From NCBI RefSeq assembly GCF_949987515.2, contig NC_082699.1:78907458-78971457 (forward strand): 64,000 bases of DNA, in the 5' to 3' direction. The stretch's first letter is position 1; every line of letters starts with the position of its first letter. Of the stretch, positions 1 through 11,850 are shown one piece after another. The DNA comes from Delphinus delphis (taxonomy: Eukaryota > Chordata > Mammalia > Artiodactyla > Delphinidae). The notes below the pieces were generated by a model. The model searched no databases, was not told the DNA's origin, and worked only from the letters and a program-made list of their open reading frames with translations. The translations under genes were made by a program, and so were the position numbers.

Positions 1-3000
1 CTCCTAGGGGCAGCCAGGTTGCATGGGGCTGCCCCGCCCACAACTGCGCTGGACTCCAGACTTCACTTGTCACCACAGAACAGCCATCACCCTGATACCA
101 CCTGAGAGCCCCATCAGTGCGCACCACAAACAGCCCACGGCACAGCACAGAACGCGAGCGTGCGCTGCCCTGGAGTCTGGGCCCCGAGGTGGACATTCAT
201 GTCCGGGGACATGGTGTCGCTCCGAGGACCCTGGGGCTGCAGGGCACCGGGAGAGCCCCTCTTCCCACCCACTGCCCATTTACGGTTGTTGGAAAAGTAA
301 GGCCAGAGAGGGGAAGAGCTTCCCATTGGAACTTTGATTCCAGGCCTTTGCCTCCGCGCAGCTGCAGGCGACAGAGGCACAAGGCCCGCCCCCTGCAGGG
401 CGGGGCTTCGCAGGGAGACCCCAGGGCCTGTGGCCTCAGCTGAGTGTAAACCCCTGGGTTCAGATCTCTTAGGGAGCCGTCCCTGCGTCCCAGTGTCCTC
501 CTGGCTCCCAGGGTAGGGGAGGACGGGCGCCGCCGGGGAAAGCACACCGCGGGCGGGAGGGTGCCGCCCTGGGGGGCGGGGCTGCCAGTGCAGGTCTCGG
601 GGAGGGCCCAGTTGTCCCAGAGGGATGCGAGTGCCTTCAGAACACAGAGAGCGCTGTCCCTGCTCCCCGCCAGAGCCCTGACCGTTTGGGTCCCAGCGCG
701 CAGGGGCGCCTCCGGAAAGCCTTCCACGCACACACGTGCACACCTGCACACATTCACCCCGTACATGGCGACCCTCCCTGCTGCCGCGCACACGCTCCCT
801 CACGCACTGCACACGCGTGTGCATAGGTGCCCCCGCGCACGCACACTGGTCCCTCCGCAGTCCTGTCCCGGTCTTGGGGTCCACCTCCCCGGCGCTCACC
901 GTGGGCTGCAGGTTGGCTTGCCCTTTCTCCTCCGGGCCCGCCCTCTGCCACCCTCGCTCACCTCGGCCGTCCTGGAGAGAGGGGAGAGGGCGCCCCGTGG
1001 GTCTCGGGGAGGCCCAGGTCCGGAGCCTTGATACCTCTGGGCACCAGGTACCAAGGTACGTCTTGGGACGGCCAGTCCTGCCACAGCTGCTGGCACCATT
1101 AGGGTGGGTACAGGGGACGTCAGGAGCCAGGAGACCTGGGTTTCCTGAAGCACGTCCAGGCTAAGCACCCCCTTCCTCTGTTGTCATCCCCCCTCTCCCC
1201 ACTCCATGCTGTCAGGACCTCTGCGTCCCCACCTGGCCAGGCTTATCCGGGACGTCCCTGGGACCTCAGTGTTGTCTGCCGGCCGCCAGGGCCCTTCCTG
1301 ACCGCCTCTTCCGATCTTGTCACCGTCCTCACACCCTTCCCGTGTGGCCTTGGACAGGTGACCTTGGATGAGCCCCCCTTCCTGGGAACCTCAGGCACGG
1401 ATCCTGGTGTGGGGTGTGGGTGGGCATCACTTGTAGGCCAGCCGCTGAGCGGGCGTGGAAGGTGTGTCTCCCTCTCTGGGAACAGGGGCTTAATCTGGGT
1501 ACCGAGCAGGGGGACACAGAGGGGAGAGGGCAGTGACGTATGTCACACCCAGAATTTTAGGAGCCTCCCCTCCTCAGGAGAGTTCCCCGCTCCGGGGGTT
1601 GCCCCAGTTGATGGGGCAGACGCTCTCACTGTCCCCGCCTGGGACTCTCCAGAGAGCGTGTCTGTGTGCACGCGAGGGCATCGTGTGCGTGTGTATGCAA
1701 CCACGTGTGTGCATGCCCGGGGCGCAGGACGCAGTGGAGCTCAGAGCGGGAGGGGTCCGGCAGGCTCAGGTAAGGCTTCTAGGACAGCCATCTGGCCCGT
1801 GTCCTGAAGGACAGGTGGGTGTCTGCTGGGCAGGGGCCAGGGCAGCGGGGGCAGCCCGGGAGCTTGAGGGCACGGGGTGTCTTCAAGGCCTACAGGTGGT
1901 TTGGGGTAACAGGCTCCTGGGCAAGAAGAGGTGTGATGAGGGTGAGGGTGTGCACGGGGAGGCCTGGAGCAGAGCCAGAGGGCCCTCCCTCCACCCCCCA
2001 GCAGTGGACCTTCCGGGGCACCTTTCTTTTTCCTCCTGGGGAGCTCTGCCTGGCCTCCGGCCAGATTCCCCTGGCAGCCCCTGTGCCCAGGCAGGCAGGT
2101 AGGCAGGGGAAGGAGGCCTCCCTGCCGGCAGCCCCGCCCCGCCCAGGCGGCCCCTCCCGCCCCGGGGGATACCTCACTGTCAAGCTCCACCTTTCTGCTG
2201 TGAGTGGAACATGGCCGGGGCCTCCTTGGGGGAGGCCTGGGGTGCGCCACACGCCAGTCAGGAGGGCTGGGGGCAGGATCTCCGAGCGGCGCCCCCAGCT
2301 CTGCTCATGAACGGAGGCTCTGCCTGTCGGCCTGACCTGCCACGGCCCAGGAGGGCGGCCCCCGCTGGGCGGTCAGGTGCCCCCGGGGGGCCTCCCCTGC
2401 GTGTTCTCCCAGCCCCACCCGGCCGCCGGCTCCGAGCCGCGGATGCCCACGCGCCCCTCCCCCAGTGCAGCCTTCCCCAGGACACACAGGCGGGCACTGT
2501 TCAGAGTGCCGGGCGGGACAACAGAGCGCCTTTTGTGGCTGGTGTCGGGGGATGCCATTGGCGGCCTGGGGTGGGTGGGGAGGGATGGAGGCAGGGCCTG
2601 GGTCAGGCCTGTGTGTTGGACAGTTGCGGTGGGGTGGTGGGGGGGTGGTGGTGGGGGGGGAATCCCACGGACTGAGGTGAGGCTGGAGGCTTCTGGAGGC
2701 TGATGGGTGGGCATCCAGCCCACGCCCCTGAGGCGCCCAGGGCTTCTGATCGAGGCCAGGGGCTGGATGGTCCCCCGTGCGCAGATACGTCTGGGACGGT
2801 GGTGGGAGGAGGGCGCGTCACCCCTCAGCGGGCGGCGACCCTGCCAGCTGTGAAGTGGGGCCGCTGCTGCTCCTGCCTCCTGGGGTCCCGTGTGCGGTCA
2901 GCGCTCAGTAACCAGCCACCGTCTCCCTCTCTCGTCGCCGTGACTCCAGATCCCCGTCCTCCGCCTGCCGTGGTCGGCTCTCTGGGGTCCCCCACCCCTC

Positions 3001-6000
3001 ACCCCGAGGCCACCCTGCAGGCTCTGAGAGGCCGCGTGGTAGGTTCGGGGCAGAGGCTGGCCAAAGGGGTGGGGGCCAGACACCAGGAGGGTTTCCCTGC
3101 AGCAGGGCAGTTTGGCCCTGAGAAGGTGATGGGAGAGGCGGGGGCCTGAGGGGGCTTGGGTGCTAATTGGCCACCGTCCTTGGGACCCCAAGATGGGCAG
3201 GGGGTGATGGATGCCGCAATGACCCAGGTTGGGATATGGGAACCCGAGGACCAGACAGGGGGCCTGCAGCCCCAGGGAGACAGTCCCCCCGTGAGCACCT
3301 CTGGAGAGGAGCGACCCGCAGCCTCGCTGGACCCCGGCCCCGAGGCCAGGAGCCTCCTCCAGGCCCCTCACCTGTGGTCGCCAGGCTTGTAGAGTTTGAC
3401 CCCCAGCGGAGGCCTGGGCGCTGGGTGTGGCCGAGGGGAGCAGGCGTGAGCCAGCCCGGGGGAGCCACAGCCCCAGTCACCTGCACCCAGTGTGGAGCCG
3501 GCCTTCTGCCGGCCTGGCCCTTCTCTGAGGCCCTGCCTTGGCCTCCGTGGGGCTCCGTCCTGGCCATGGGCTCCCCCTCCAGGCAAGCACTCCTCTCCCA
3601 GCCCCAGTCCCTGTCCCACTGCCCTGCGCGTCCCATGATTAAACGCTGAGCCCTCCTCCTGCTGGGAGCCTTGCACAAGCGTGCTGCTACACGTGTGCGT
3701 GTGTGCGTCTGCAGACACAGTGCAGGCACGCACACACATGTGCGCCCACAGAGACGTAGGTGTTTGCACACGCACGTGCGTGCACATGTACGGGCACACG
3801 TCTACTCCCCCCAGCTCAGCGAGGGTCCCCACCGCCTATGGCCCACATGCTCAAGCTACAGGCCTGGTCACCTCCATGACCCTGTTTGTCCTCTGACCAC
3901 CCTCCCAGCCCAGACACCACACAAGCCTCCCCCCGGCTCTCCCTGCCTGTGCCCCCTCCCCCATCAGAGGAATCCCCCAGTGAAGGTCGACGCTGTCCCC
4001 CTCATCCCGGGACCCTTCCCCAGCACTGCCCCCTCCAGGACACTATCCCTGGGTGCCAGGTGGGGTCAGGGGCTCCCCTGCACTCCCCACCCCGTCTCAG
4101 CTCTGCTTGCCCGGGCCTGGGATGGATTCAACTGGGCGGCCTCCACCACGGCTGTGTGACCTGGGGCCTGACACGGGCGTCCCCCGGACCAAGGCTAGAG
4201 GGGACCTCTGAGCCGTTTATCCAAGGCCTTGTTGGAGGGTTACAGGCAGGCAGTTAATGGGGATGGAGAGGCCTCAGCCTCTGGAAAGCACCTGTGGGTC
4301 TGTTGGGGGCGGGGCGGAGGGCAGGGTGTGGGGTGCGGGCAGGTGGAGGGTGAGTGACCGCTGGCAGGCACGGGAGCTGTCCGTGCTGACGGCCTGGGCC
4401 TCCTGCCCAGCTCTGCCCCGAGACCCAGCCAGAAGAGGCAGGGCCAGGCCAGTTCTGTGGCACTCAGACTCGGAGCTGGGGCAGCGTTCTGGCCAGCAGA
4501 GCCCTGCCCAAGGCCCGGGAGGCGTAGAGGAGGCCTGGCCCCTGGTGGCCCCAGTGGTCGGCGCTGTGGAACCCTGTGTGAACACCCCATGGGCGGGCCC
4601 TGCTAGGCCGTCTCCTGGCCCCAGGAGCCTGTCGAAGGCTCATAGCAGAGCCTCAGTCCCGGGGGTGAGGCGTCCTGAGCTGCCACTTAGCCCCTGTCCC
4701 CATGGGCGCCTCCCCAGGGTCCAGGCCAGCAGCGTCGCCTCCACATCGCAGCGCCCAGCCGGGGCCGGGGCCGCTCTCTTCTGCGTCCTGCACATCCTTG
4801 CCCTGCCTCCTTCCTCGCCCCCAGGCCAAGCCCTGTGCTGCCGCCCTTCTACGGGGCAGTTCTGAACGGGGCGCTGCCCCACACCTCATCCTCGCTTCTC
4901 CCTCTCGCCCGCTGTGCGGGACCCTGGGCTGGGCCTCGCTCCCCTGACAGGCCCTCAAGGAGCGGAGTGAGCTGGCGTGGATGAGGGCCAGCCAGCAGGG
5001 ATGCTAGGAGGGCCCCGGCTCGGCCCAGCTCCCGCGGGCCCTGGGACAGGGGCAGGATCAGGGCCGGTTCTGCCGGGCCTAGGGCAGTGCCAGCTCTCAG
5101 AGGGCAGGGGCTTTGTGCGGCAGACCTGGGCCCAGACCCTGCCTCAGGCGCCCAGCACCAGCAAGCCCCCACCAGGGTTGTTCGTCTGTGGCCCCCACGT
5201 GCCCGTCCGCACAACCGCGCCATAGCAGGGGCCCCAGGATTGCTCCTACGGAGACAGAGTGCCCCGCGCAGGATCGAGCCCAACATTGGTCCCCTCCCCG
5301 CCACGAGCCCTGCTTCTCCTGTGCTTTCCCTCCACGCTGGGCCTGGCTGGGACGCCCCTCCAGGCCTGCGAGCCCACAGGGTGGTGGAGGCAGCTGTGCA
5401 GCCTTGAGGCTGAGTGTCTGAGACACCTGAGGCCGGGTGTGTGCGCCAGGCTGTACCCACATTCCACACGGGAGGGCTGTGGCGTGGGCCGCCAGGGGCT
5501 GGGGTGGGGAGGGGAGAGTGCGGGCCCGGCCTGGGCCGTCTCAGGACCGGGCAGGCCCCTCTGGGGGAAGGTGCTGTGTTTTGGGGTGGCCTTGACCCCA
5601 GGTCAAGGGGGATGAGTCAGAAGGAGTCGGCTGTCGCGTGGCGGGGGTCAGGGTGGTGCTGGGGAAACGCCCGACTGTGATCAGGGTTTCTGCTGGGCTT
5701 TGCCGACTTCCACCTGGGATTCTCCGGGGCATCGGAGAGGGTTTGTCCCGGGGCTGGGGCCCCAGCTGGGGGCCTGGTGGCTGCATTAGGTCCCAGCCTG
5801 GGACCAAGGGAGGGGGCGCTGCAGCCGGGGCTGGGGTTCAGGTGAGGTTTCGGATGCCATGGCCACCCCTGCAGGCAGCCTCCTAGGTCTGGGATTGACT
5901 GTGGGACCCTGGCCCCAGCCTCTCGGTTCCCACACATGGCAGTGGGTGGCCAGGGCAGGCGGCTGTGCTATGCTGGCGTCCGAGGCTGGCCCCCGGATGG

Positions 6001-7711
6001 CCTAGAGGCGCGACCAGAAGAGGGGCTTCCTGGAGGCAGGGGCCAAGTGCAGGGTCTGCATGAGGGGTCTGCAAGTCCTTTCCTCAGGGGACCTGAGCGT
6101 TGGCCACTGAAGAGCCCCACAGGGCCGCCCCTGGTGATCCGGAGCCCCTGCCGCGGGTGCCTGCTGCCCCATCTCTGGGTAAACCCGCAGGCCCAGCGCT
6201 GACCTCATGCCGGGAGAATGAGGCTGGGAAGTGAGGGCCTTGGCCGAGTCCACGCTGCCATGAGCGGGGCAGCCCGTGTCCAGCCATCCTGGCCAGCCCG
6301 AGGCCGCCCACGCCCAGCTCCCTGCTCTGCCGACGAGGCCTGCCAGGAAGGACGCCAGGAGGGGACTGCAGAGCAGTGACCGACCTTGTGTCGCCGGCCA
6401 GCTGGGCCCAGGCAGCGAGAAGCAGCGAGTCCCTGTGGGCAGGCGGCTGGCGTGCGCACGGTCGGCGGAGCCGAGGCGCCGGCACCAGGCCAGGCGGGCT
6501 GCGGGGGGCTGCCGTGGCTCCCCCCCCTTTGCCCACATGCTCAGCTGCTGCTGCCCGGACGACGCCCAGCAGGGGCTCTGGGGGGAGGGTGGGGAAGCTG
6601 AGGTTTAGGCAGAAGGAGCTTTGCAGGGTCCACGTGGAGGCGCGTCAGGACGGGCAGCGTTGGCTCCCCGGGCCCGGGACGGCTCCGCTGTGTCCCTGCT
6701 GACCTGGCCCGGGAGCTGCCCCCACCCCAGGTGTGAGCCGGCGGCACGCAGCCAGTGCCCACTCCTGGTGCAGCGCAGGTGACCCCAGGGCCACAAGGTT
6801 GGGGTCAATCTGGGGGTGTTCAAGTGTGGGTACTGCCGCCCCCTGCCTGTGACCCCGTCTGAGCCTTGATGTCCTCATCGTGAGATGGGAGGCAGGGAGC
6901 GGCCTGGCTAAGTGGGGAGGGGCAGGCCGAAGCCTGGTCCCGGTGGCGGCAGGTGACTCCGGGGCGGGGAGAGGGAGGCTCCCTGGCAGGAACATGGCTG
7001 GTGGGCCAAAGGGGGCACCTGAGTGGCTGTGTGAGCAGGAAGGGGGGGCAATAGGAGGTGGGTGGGTGTCACAGTCACAGCCAGAGACCCAGAGACGGGG
7101 CACCAATCCTACCCTCACCCCCCAAAAACTGGTCACTCCTGCTGTGACGAAGCAGAAGTGGGAGGGGTCTCTGCGCCTGCCCCGGGCAAGGCCCAGAGGG
7201 GCGGGGCTGCAGGGAAGCTGGGCAACGGCAGGAATGACCTGTCTCCTCTGCTCCCCTGCCCTGCTTCCCCTCTGGCTGGGTTTGCAGACGCTTCCCTGAA
7301 AGAGGGCTGGAGAGGGGTACGGTCTGAGAGGCCACAGAGGCCCAGGGGCAGCATGGCCTCCGTGGCCACCCCACGGCAGGCGGTCGGGCCCAGAGACCGT
7401 GGAGCCACGCCAGGCTGCCCAGCCAGACGGGCACAGCCGAGGCCCCTGTGGCCTGCGGCCCTGGCCAGGGCAGCCCACCGCTTCCTGCTCAGGCTTGGTG
7501 GGGGAGGAGGGGCCCCGGCCCCTGGCTCCTGCCCCTGCAGGTGGACATGCTGGCAGGTGGCAGACAGACAGGTGGGCAGAGCAGGTGCCTGAGAGCGAGG
7601 CCAGGGCCTATGTCGGGGGCCCAGAGCCCGGGGCGGGCACTGCCCCCAGCGTGCCAAGTCCCAGCCTCCCCCGGGGGCTCACACGAACCCTCTCTGCTCT
7701 TTCTCTTCCAG
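1..7711. other. Upstream / first-intron sequence without a recognisable gene
   Basis: GC-rich unique sequence. Many open frames exist on both strands, but none encodes a recognisable domain and none shows exon-like conservation of a known protein. CA/TG-rich patches lie near 725-850, 1660-1720 and 3680-3800, and a G-rich run lies at 2635-2665. Weak MIR-like fragments are possible (for example around 6850-6895). In human the first ADGRB1 exon is non-coding and lies well upstream of the first coding exon, so this stretch is most likely intron 1. I cannot place the promoter here. Confidence 0.6.
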
Positions 7712-7931
7712 CTGCTGCTGGCGGCCACAGGCAGGCACTGGGGCCCCGGACGTTAGGAGCCGCCCCTGCCCACTCAGTCGCCTGAAGCCGTCTCCTCCTC
7801 CTGCCCTCGCTTGAAGGCCCTGCCCCCGGCCCCGGCCCGCTCCGCTCGCTGCTGCCGGACCCTGGCATGTCAAGGCCTGGCTCGCGCCTGCCTGCCCAGC
7901 CGGCGGAACCCTGGCGGCCCCGCGAGCTAGG
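7712..7931 (+). other. ADGRB1: ADGRB1 5' UTR part of the first coding exon
   Basis: A pyrimidine-rich tract (tctctgctctttctcttcc) followed by AG at 7710-7711 forms a strong splice acceptor 220 bases before the start codon, as expected for a gene whose exon 1 is non-coding. The segment becomes CpG-rich towards the start codon and contains one upstream ATG at 7867. The acceptor is inferred from sequence only; transcripts could also start inside the segment. Confidence 0.6.
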
Positions 7932-7935
7932 ATGA
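7867..7935 (+). CDS. Upstream ORF of 22 codons overlapping the ADGRB1 start
   Basis: ATG at 7867-7869, with G at -3 and T at +4 (moderate initiation context), opens a 22-codon frame. Its TGA stop is at 7933-7935. The stop shares two bases with the ADGRB1 start ATG at 7932-7934, giving the overlap ATGA. It is the only ATG between the predicted acceptor and the main start. Stop-start overlaps of this type are compatible with termination-reinitiation, so the uORF may set receptor translation. The peptide resembles nothing I know, and translation is unproven. Confidence 0.5.
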   Translation: MSRPGSRLPAQPAEPWRPRELG

Positions 7936-8703
7936 GGGGCCAGGCCGCCGCCCCGGGCGCCCTCTGGATCCTCGGGCCACTGCTGCTGCTGCTGGGGCAC
8001 CAGGCGGGCCCGGCCGCGGGGACAGACGCGGGGCCCGGGGCCGAGCCGTGCGCCACGCTGGTGCAGGGCAAGTTCTTCGGGTACTTCTCGGCAGCCGCCG
8101 TGTTCCCGGCCAACGCCTCGCGCTGCTCCTGGACGCTGCGCAACCCGGACCCGCGCCGCTACACGCTCTACGTGAAGGTGGCCAAGGCGCCCTCCTGCAG
8201 CGGCCCCAGCCGCGTCCGCACCTACCAGTTCGACTCCTTCCTGGAGTCCACACGCACCTACCTGGGCGTGGAGAGCTTCGACGAGGTGCTGAGGCTCTGC
8301 GACCCCTCGGCGCCCCTGGCCTTCCTGCAGGCCAGCAAGCAATTTCTGCAGATGCAGCGGCAGCGGCCGCCGCAGGACGACGGCCCCGCGCCCCAGGACG
8401 GGCCCCCCGGTCCCAGCGACGACTTCGCTGTGGAGTACCTGGTCGTGGGCAACCGCAACCCCAGCCGGGCCGCCTGCCAGATGCTGTGCCGCTGGCTGGA
8501 CGCCTGTCTGGCTGGCAGCCGCAGCTCACACCCCTGTGGCATCATGCAGACCCCCTGTGCCTGCCTGGGCGGGGACACCGGCGACCCTGCCTCCGGCTCC
8601 CTGGTGCCTCGCGGGGATGTCTGCCTGAGGGACGGCGTGGCTGGTGGCCCCGAGAACTGCCTCACCAGCCTGACCCAGGACCGGGGCGGGGATGGCGCTC
8701 CAG
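7932..8703 (+). CDS. ADGRB1: ADGRB1 coding exon 1: signal peptide, CUB-like region, RGD
   Basis: Encodes residues 1-257 plus one base. The start (A at -3) opens MRGQAAAPG, then a leucine-rich signal core ([11 protein letters not shown]) ending near residue 30. The following region, with [16 protein letters not shown] and the [15 protein letters not shown] stretch, is the CUB-like N-terminal part typical of BAI proteins and includes a glycosylation sequon at N61. A cysteine-rich part follows. An RGD tripeptide lies at residues 227-229 (PRGDVC), the motif implicated in integrin binding in the human protein. The donor is G|GTGAGTG at 8704, leaving phase 1. The exon aligns end to end with the human protein and has no disruption. 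Confidence 0.97.
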
Positions 8704-8935
8704 GTGAGTGACGGCTAGGAGAGGCCCTGGGGTGGCTCTCTGGGCATACGGTGGGTGGGAAGGGTCTTCTCTGCAGGGCTGCCCTGGCCACCGATCCCCC
8801 GAGCACTTCGGGGAAGCCAAGTGCAAAGAGAGAAGTTCTCTGCAGGCTCGCTGAGAATGGGCAGCCTGGGTGCTTGCCTCTGGCCCCCAGGGTGCTGGGG
8901 TGCCTGCCTCATGGGTGGTGCTTGCTAAGTGCTCA

Positions 8936-8979
8936 GGGAAGGGAGGGAGGGATGGAGGGAGGGAGGGAAGGAAGGAAGA
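8936..8979. repeat. GGGA/GGAA simple repeat
   Basis: Purine-only tract of GGGA and GGAA units interrupted by a single T, in intron sequence shortly after coding exon 1. No function is visible. Confidence 0.8.
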
Positions 8980-11480
8980 GCGGGTCTCATTTCTCCCAGG
9001 ATGAGGGAGTTTTAGATTCCTGGCTGCGGGGAGGGTCCCTCCCGGTCCCTCCCTTTTCGCAGGCAGGACCATTCTCATGGGCCAGCAGGCTGCTGTGGCC
9101 TGTGGCCGGGGTCTGCAGGGGCCTCCTGGGACACGGGAGAAAAAGTGAGCAGAGTGGACTCATGTGGTCAAGGAGATGCAGTGTGGGGCTTGCACTTGGT
9201 TACAGCCATGCAAACCGTCAAGCAGCAGTTAGTTACCCAGCGCCTGTGAGGTGTTCTAGGCGCCGGGGACACGCAAGGAAGACAAGAAACAACAAAAACA
9301 AAACAAAACAAAACAAAAGCCCCGCTCTCGCTCTCGTGGAGCTGCCTTCTGGGTCTGGGCGGTGTTAAACGGCAAAGCACAAGAAACAGGCACGTCAGGT
9401 GGTGATGAAGACACCGCAGGGGGAGGGACCCTGGTGGCGGGGCTGCATGTCACCTGGAGGTCAGGGGGCCATGTTCGAGGTTCTGGGAGGGGTGCGGGTG
9501 AGCCCCGTGCGGGTCAGAGGGCAGGGCAGGGCAAAGGTGGGGTTGGGCGTGTGCTCAGCTGGTCCCACCTTCTTAGCAGTTTGGGTTCCTCGGTGAGACG
9601 GCCACCTGCACAGGAGGGCGCCATCAGTGGAATGGGACACCGAGCGGGCCCCCTGGCATCGGGCAGGAGGGAGACCCTGTGCGTGCTTGGAGCGGGACGC
9701 CCAGGGTGTCTCGGGAGGCTGGGGCCGCGTCAGGGGACAGCTCTTCACCGAACGTGGAGTTTGAGACACCAGACAGCGTGCCAGGCGTCCGGGGCCAGGC
9801 TGGGCTGGGCGTTCATGCGGGCAGGTCACCATGAGACCAGGTGACATGGTCCAGGGCTCTTGGTGTCTCCGGAGCCAGTAAGGCCGATGGATTCCTCCGA
9901 GTGACGTCTGTAAAGGCATCAGAGAAGCTACGTGGGGTTACAGAGGAAACCAGCTATCCTGGAACATGGTTCTATTCATGGGCCCCGGGCCGTGGATCCC
10001 AGATTAGAAACCTCCGTGGAGCGGTGAGCATAGCTGGAGGGGATCAGGAGAGGAGGGAAGAGGCAGGCAGCGCCCCGGGAGGTGGAGGCGGTGTGGTGTC
10101 CAGGAAGCCGGCAGAAAAGCCCCATCTTCCATCAGTTGTGTCAGGGCCCCCAGCGATGGCGTGGGAGGCTGGGAGGGCTGACCTTCGGGCTGGGCAAGGT
10201 AGAGGTCACTGTGACCTTGGCGTGGGCAGACCCCGCAGCGTGGTGGTGGGAGTGGTCCTCAGGGTGTGGCAGGGAGGAGGATGGAGCAGAGATGCCGGGT
10301 CGGCGGCTAGTTTGGGAGGTGGGCGGATACAGGAGGACCAGTGGGGCAGCGGCCTGGCCGGACATGTCGCTCAGCCACTCCCCAGTGGTCACCTGCCCCT
10401 GAGCCTCAGCGTCTTCGCTGGCAGAGTGCTGAGTGCTTTGAGGGACTCTTCAGTCACCTCAGACCTGATTGCCCTGGGGCCTGGCCCACACTGGAAACCA
10501 AAGCGCAAGAGCTGCTCTCTGTTAGCATCTCGGGGCAGTGACCGTGCCGGGTAGATACCTGGTACAGCTGGAGCCGTGTGGAGCTTGCGGGAGAAGGTCA
10601 AGGGGACGGGGCTGGTGTGATACATGTGTGGCAAGTGGCAGGAGCTTGTGGTGCTGTGACGTTGGTGCTGGAGGGAGCAGGCCCTGCTGCTGGAGTCGGG
10701 TACGGTGGTGGACAGGCCTCCTGGCCGGAGTTTGCATGTTATCATGAGAGCTGAAGGGCCATGGGGGGCTTTAAGCAGAAGGGTGACATCGCTGGGGCTG
10801 TACATGCAATGTCTGGCTCAGAGGGGGAATCCGGGGCAGGGACAGGGCACTGCAGGCATCCAGGAGGGAGCAGACGCTGGCCTGGGTGGGAGGAAGCGGG
10901 AGGATCTTGGGGGGGGTGGAGCTGACGGACTTGCTGATGCAAATGATGTGGGCGTGGAGGCAGGAGACGGCTGGACCCCTCCCAGGTTTCTGGCCAGGAG
11001 TGAGGACCTCGGCCGAGGTGGGGAAGTGGCGGGGAGGACCGGGCTGGGGTGGAAGATCCAGAGGACAGAGCGGGACCTGACCGTGACAGGCCCGTGGGTC
11101 ATCTGGTGGGAATGTCGTTTGAGAGGGAGCCTGGGACCTGGCGCCCCAGGATAGGACCAGGTCAGGTTCAAATCCCAGCCCGCCCCACACTCGCTGTGTC
11201 CCCGGGCCTTGTCTTTCAAATGGAAAGAGTAAAAAGTCTTCTTTTCTTGATTGTTATGAGGAATGAGAACTGGGGTGAAAGTGTTTCTAAGCAGAAGCAA
11301 CGTCAGTGACGAAATGCCACTATCTGTGTTTACTATGAGGTAGAGGATCTGGAGGGCTTGGGGGGCAAAGAGGCAGACTGGAGGAGCGGAGCTGTTTGGA
11401 GACCACAGCTGGGTGCTTCGGGCTTGCACAGAGATTCTGAGAATGGGCATGTTTGGAACTGGTGCTGGAAAGGGGTGGGC

Positions 11481-11850
11481 AGGCGTGCGTGTGTGTGTGC
11501 ATGTCCTCATGCGCCCATGTGCATGTGTGTGTGCCGTGTGTTACGTGAGCATGTGTGTGTTCGTGCATCCATGTGTACACGTATGCGTGCGTGCATGTGT
11601 GTGTACACACGGCATGTATTATGTGTTCACATGCACGTTGCCAGTATGTGTGCTGTGCGTGCACGGTGTGTGTGTGCGTGTGTGCAGTGCATCGGGCATG
11701 TGTGTGAGTCTGTGCATGAGTGTATGGTTGGTGTATACATGTGTGCGTGCCTGTGTGCAGTGCGTCGTGTTTGTGCGCGTGTGCATGTGAGCGTGTGCAG
11801 GTGTGCACTTGTGGTATGTACTTGCTGTGTGTATGTGTGTGTTAGGCTGG
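11481..11850. repeat. Degenerate TG-rich alternating purine-pyrimidine tract
   Basis: About 370 bases dominated by TG, with GCATG, TGCGTG and ACATG interruptions. Alternating purine-pyrimidine DNA of this type can adopt the Z form. It produces open frames on both strands that encode only Cys/Val/His/Thr-rich low-complexity sequence. Confidence 0.85.

Larger units (their letters stand above)
7790..8705. promoter_or_regulatory. ADGRB1: CpG-rich island over the first coding exon
   Basis: CG dinucleotides are dense from about 7790 to the exon end (runs such as cgccgccccgggcgcc), in contrast to the CpG-poor flanks. It overlaps the ADGRB1 start codon. Family knowledge: ADGRB1 is silenced by CpG methylation and MBD2 in glioma. 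Whether this island has promoter activity cannot be read from sequence alone. Confidence 0.55.
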
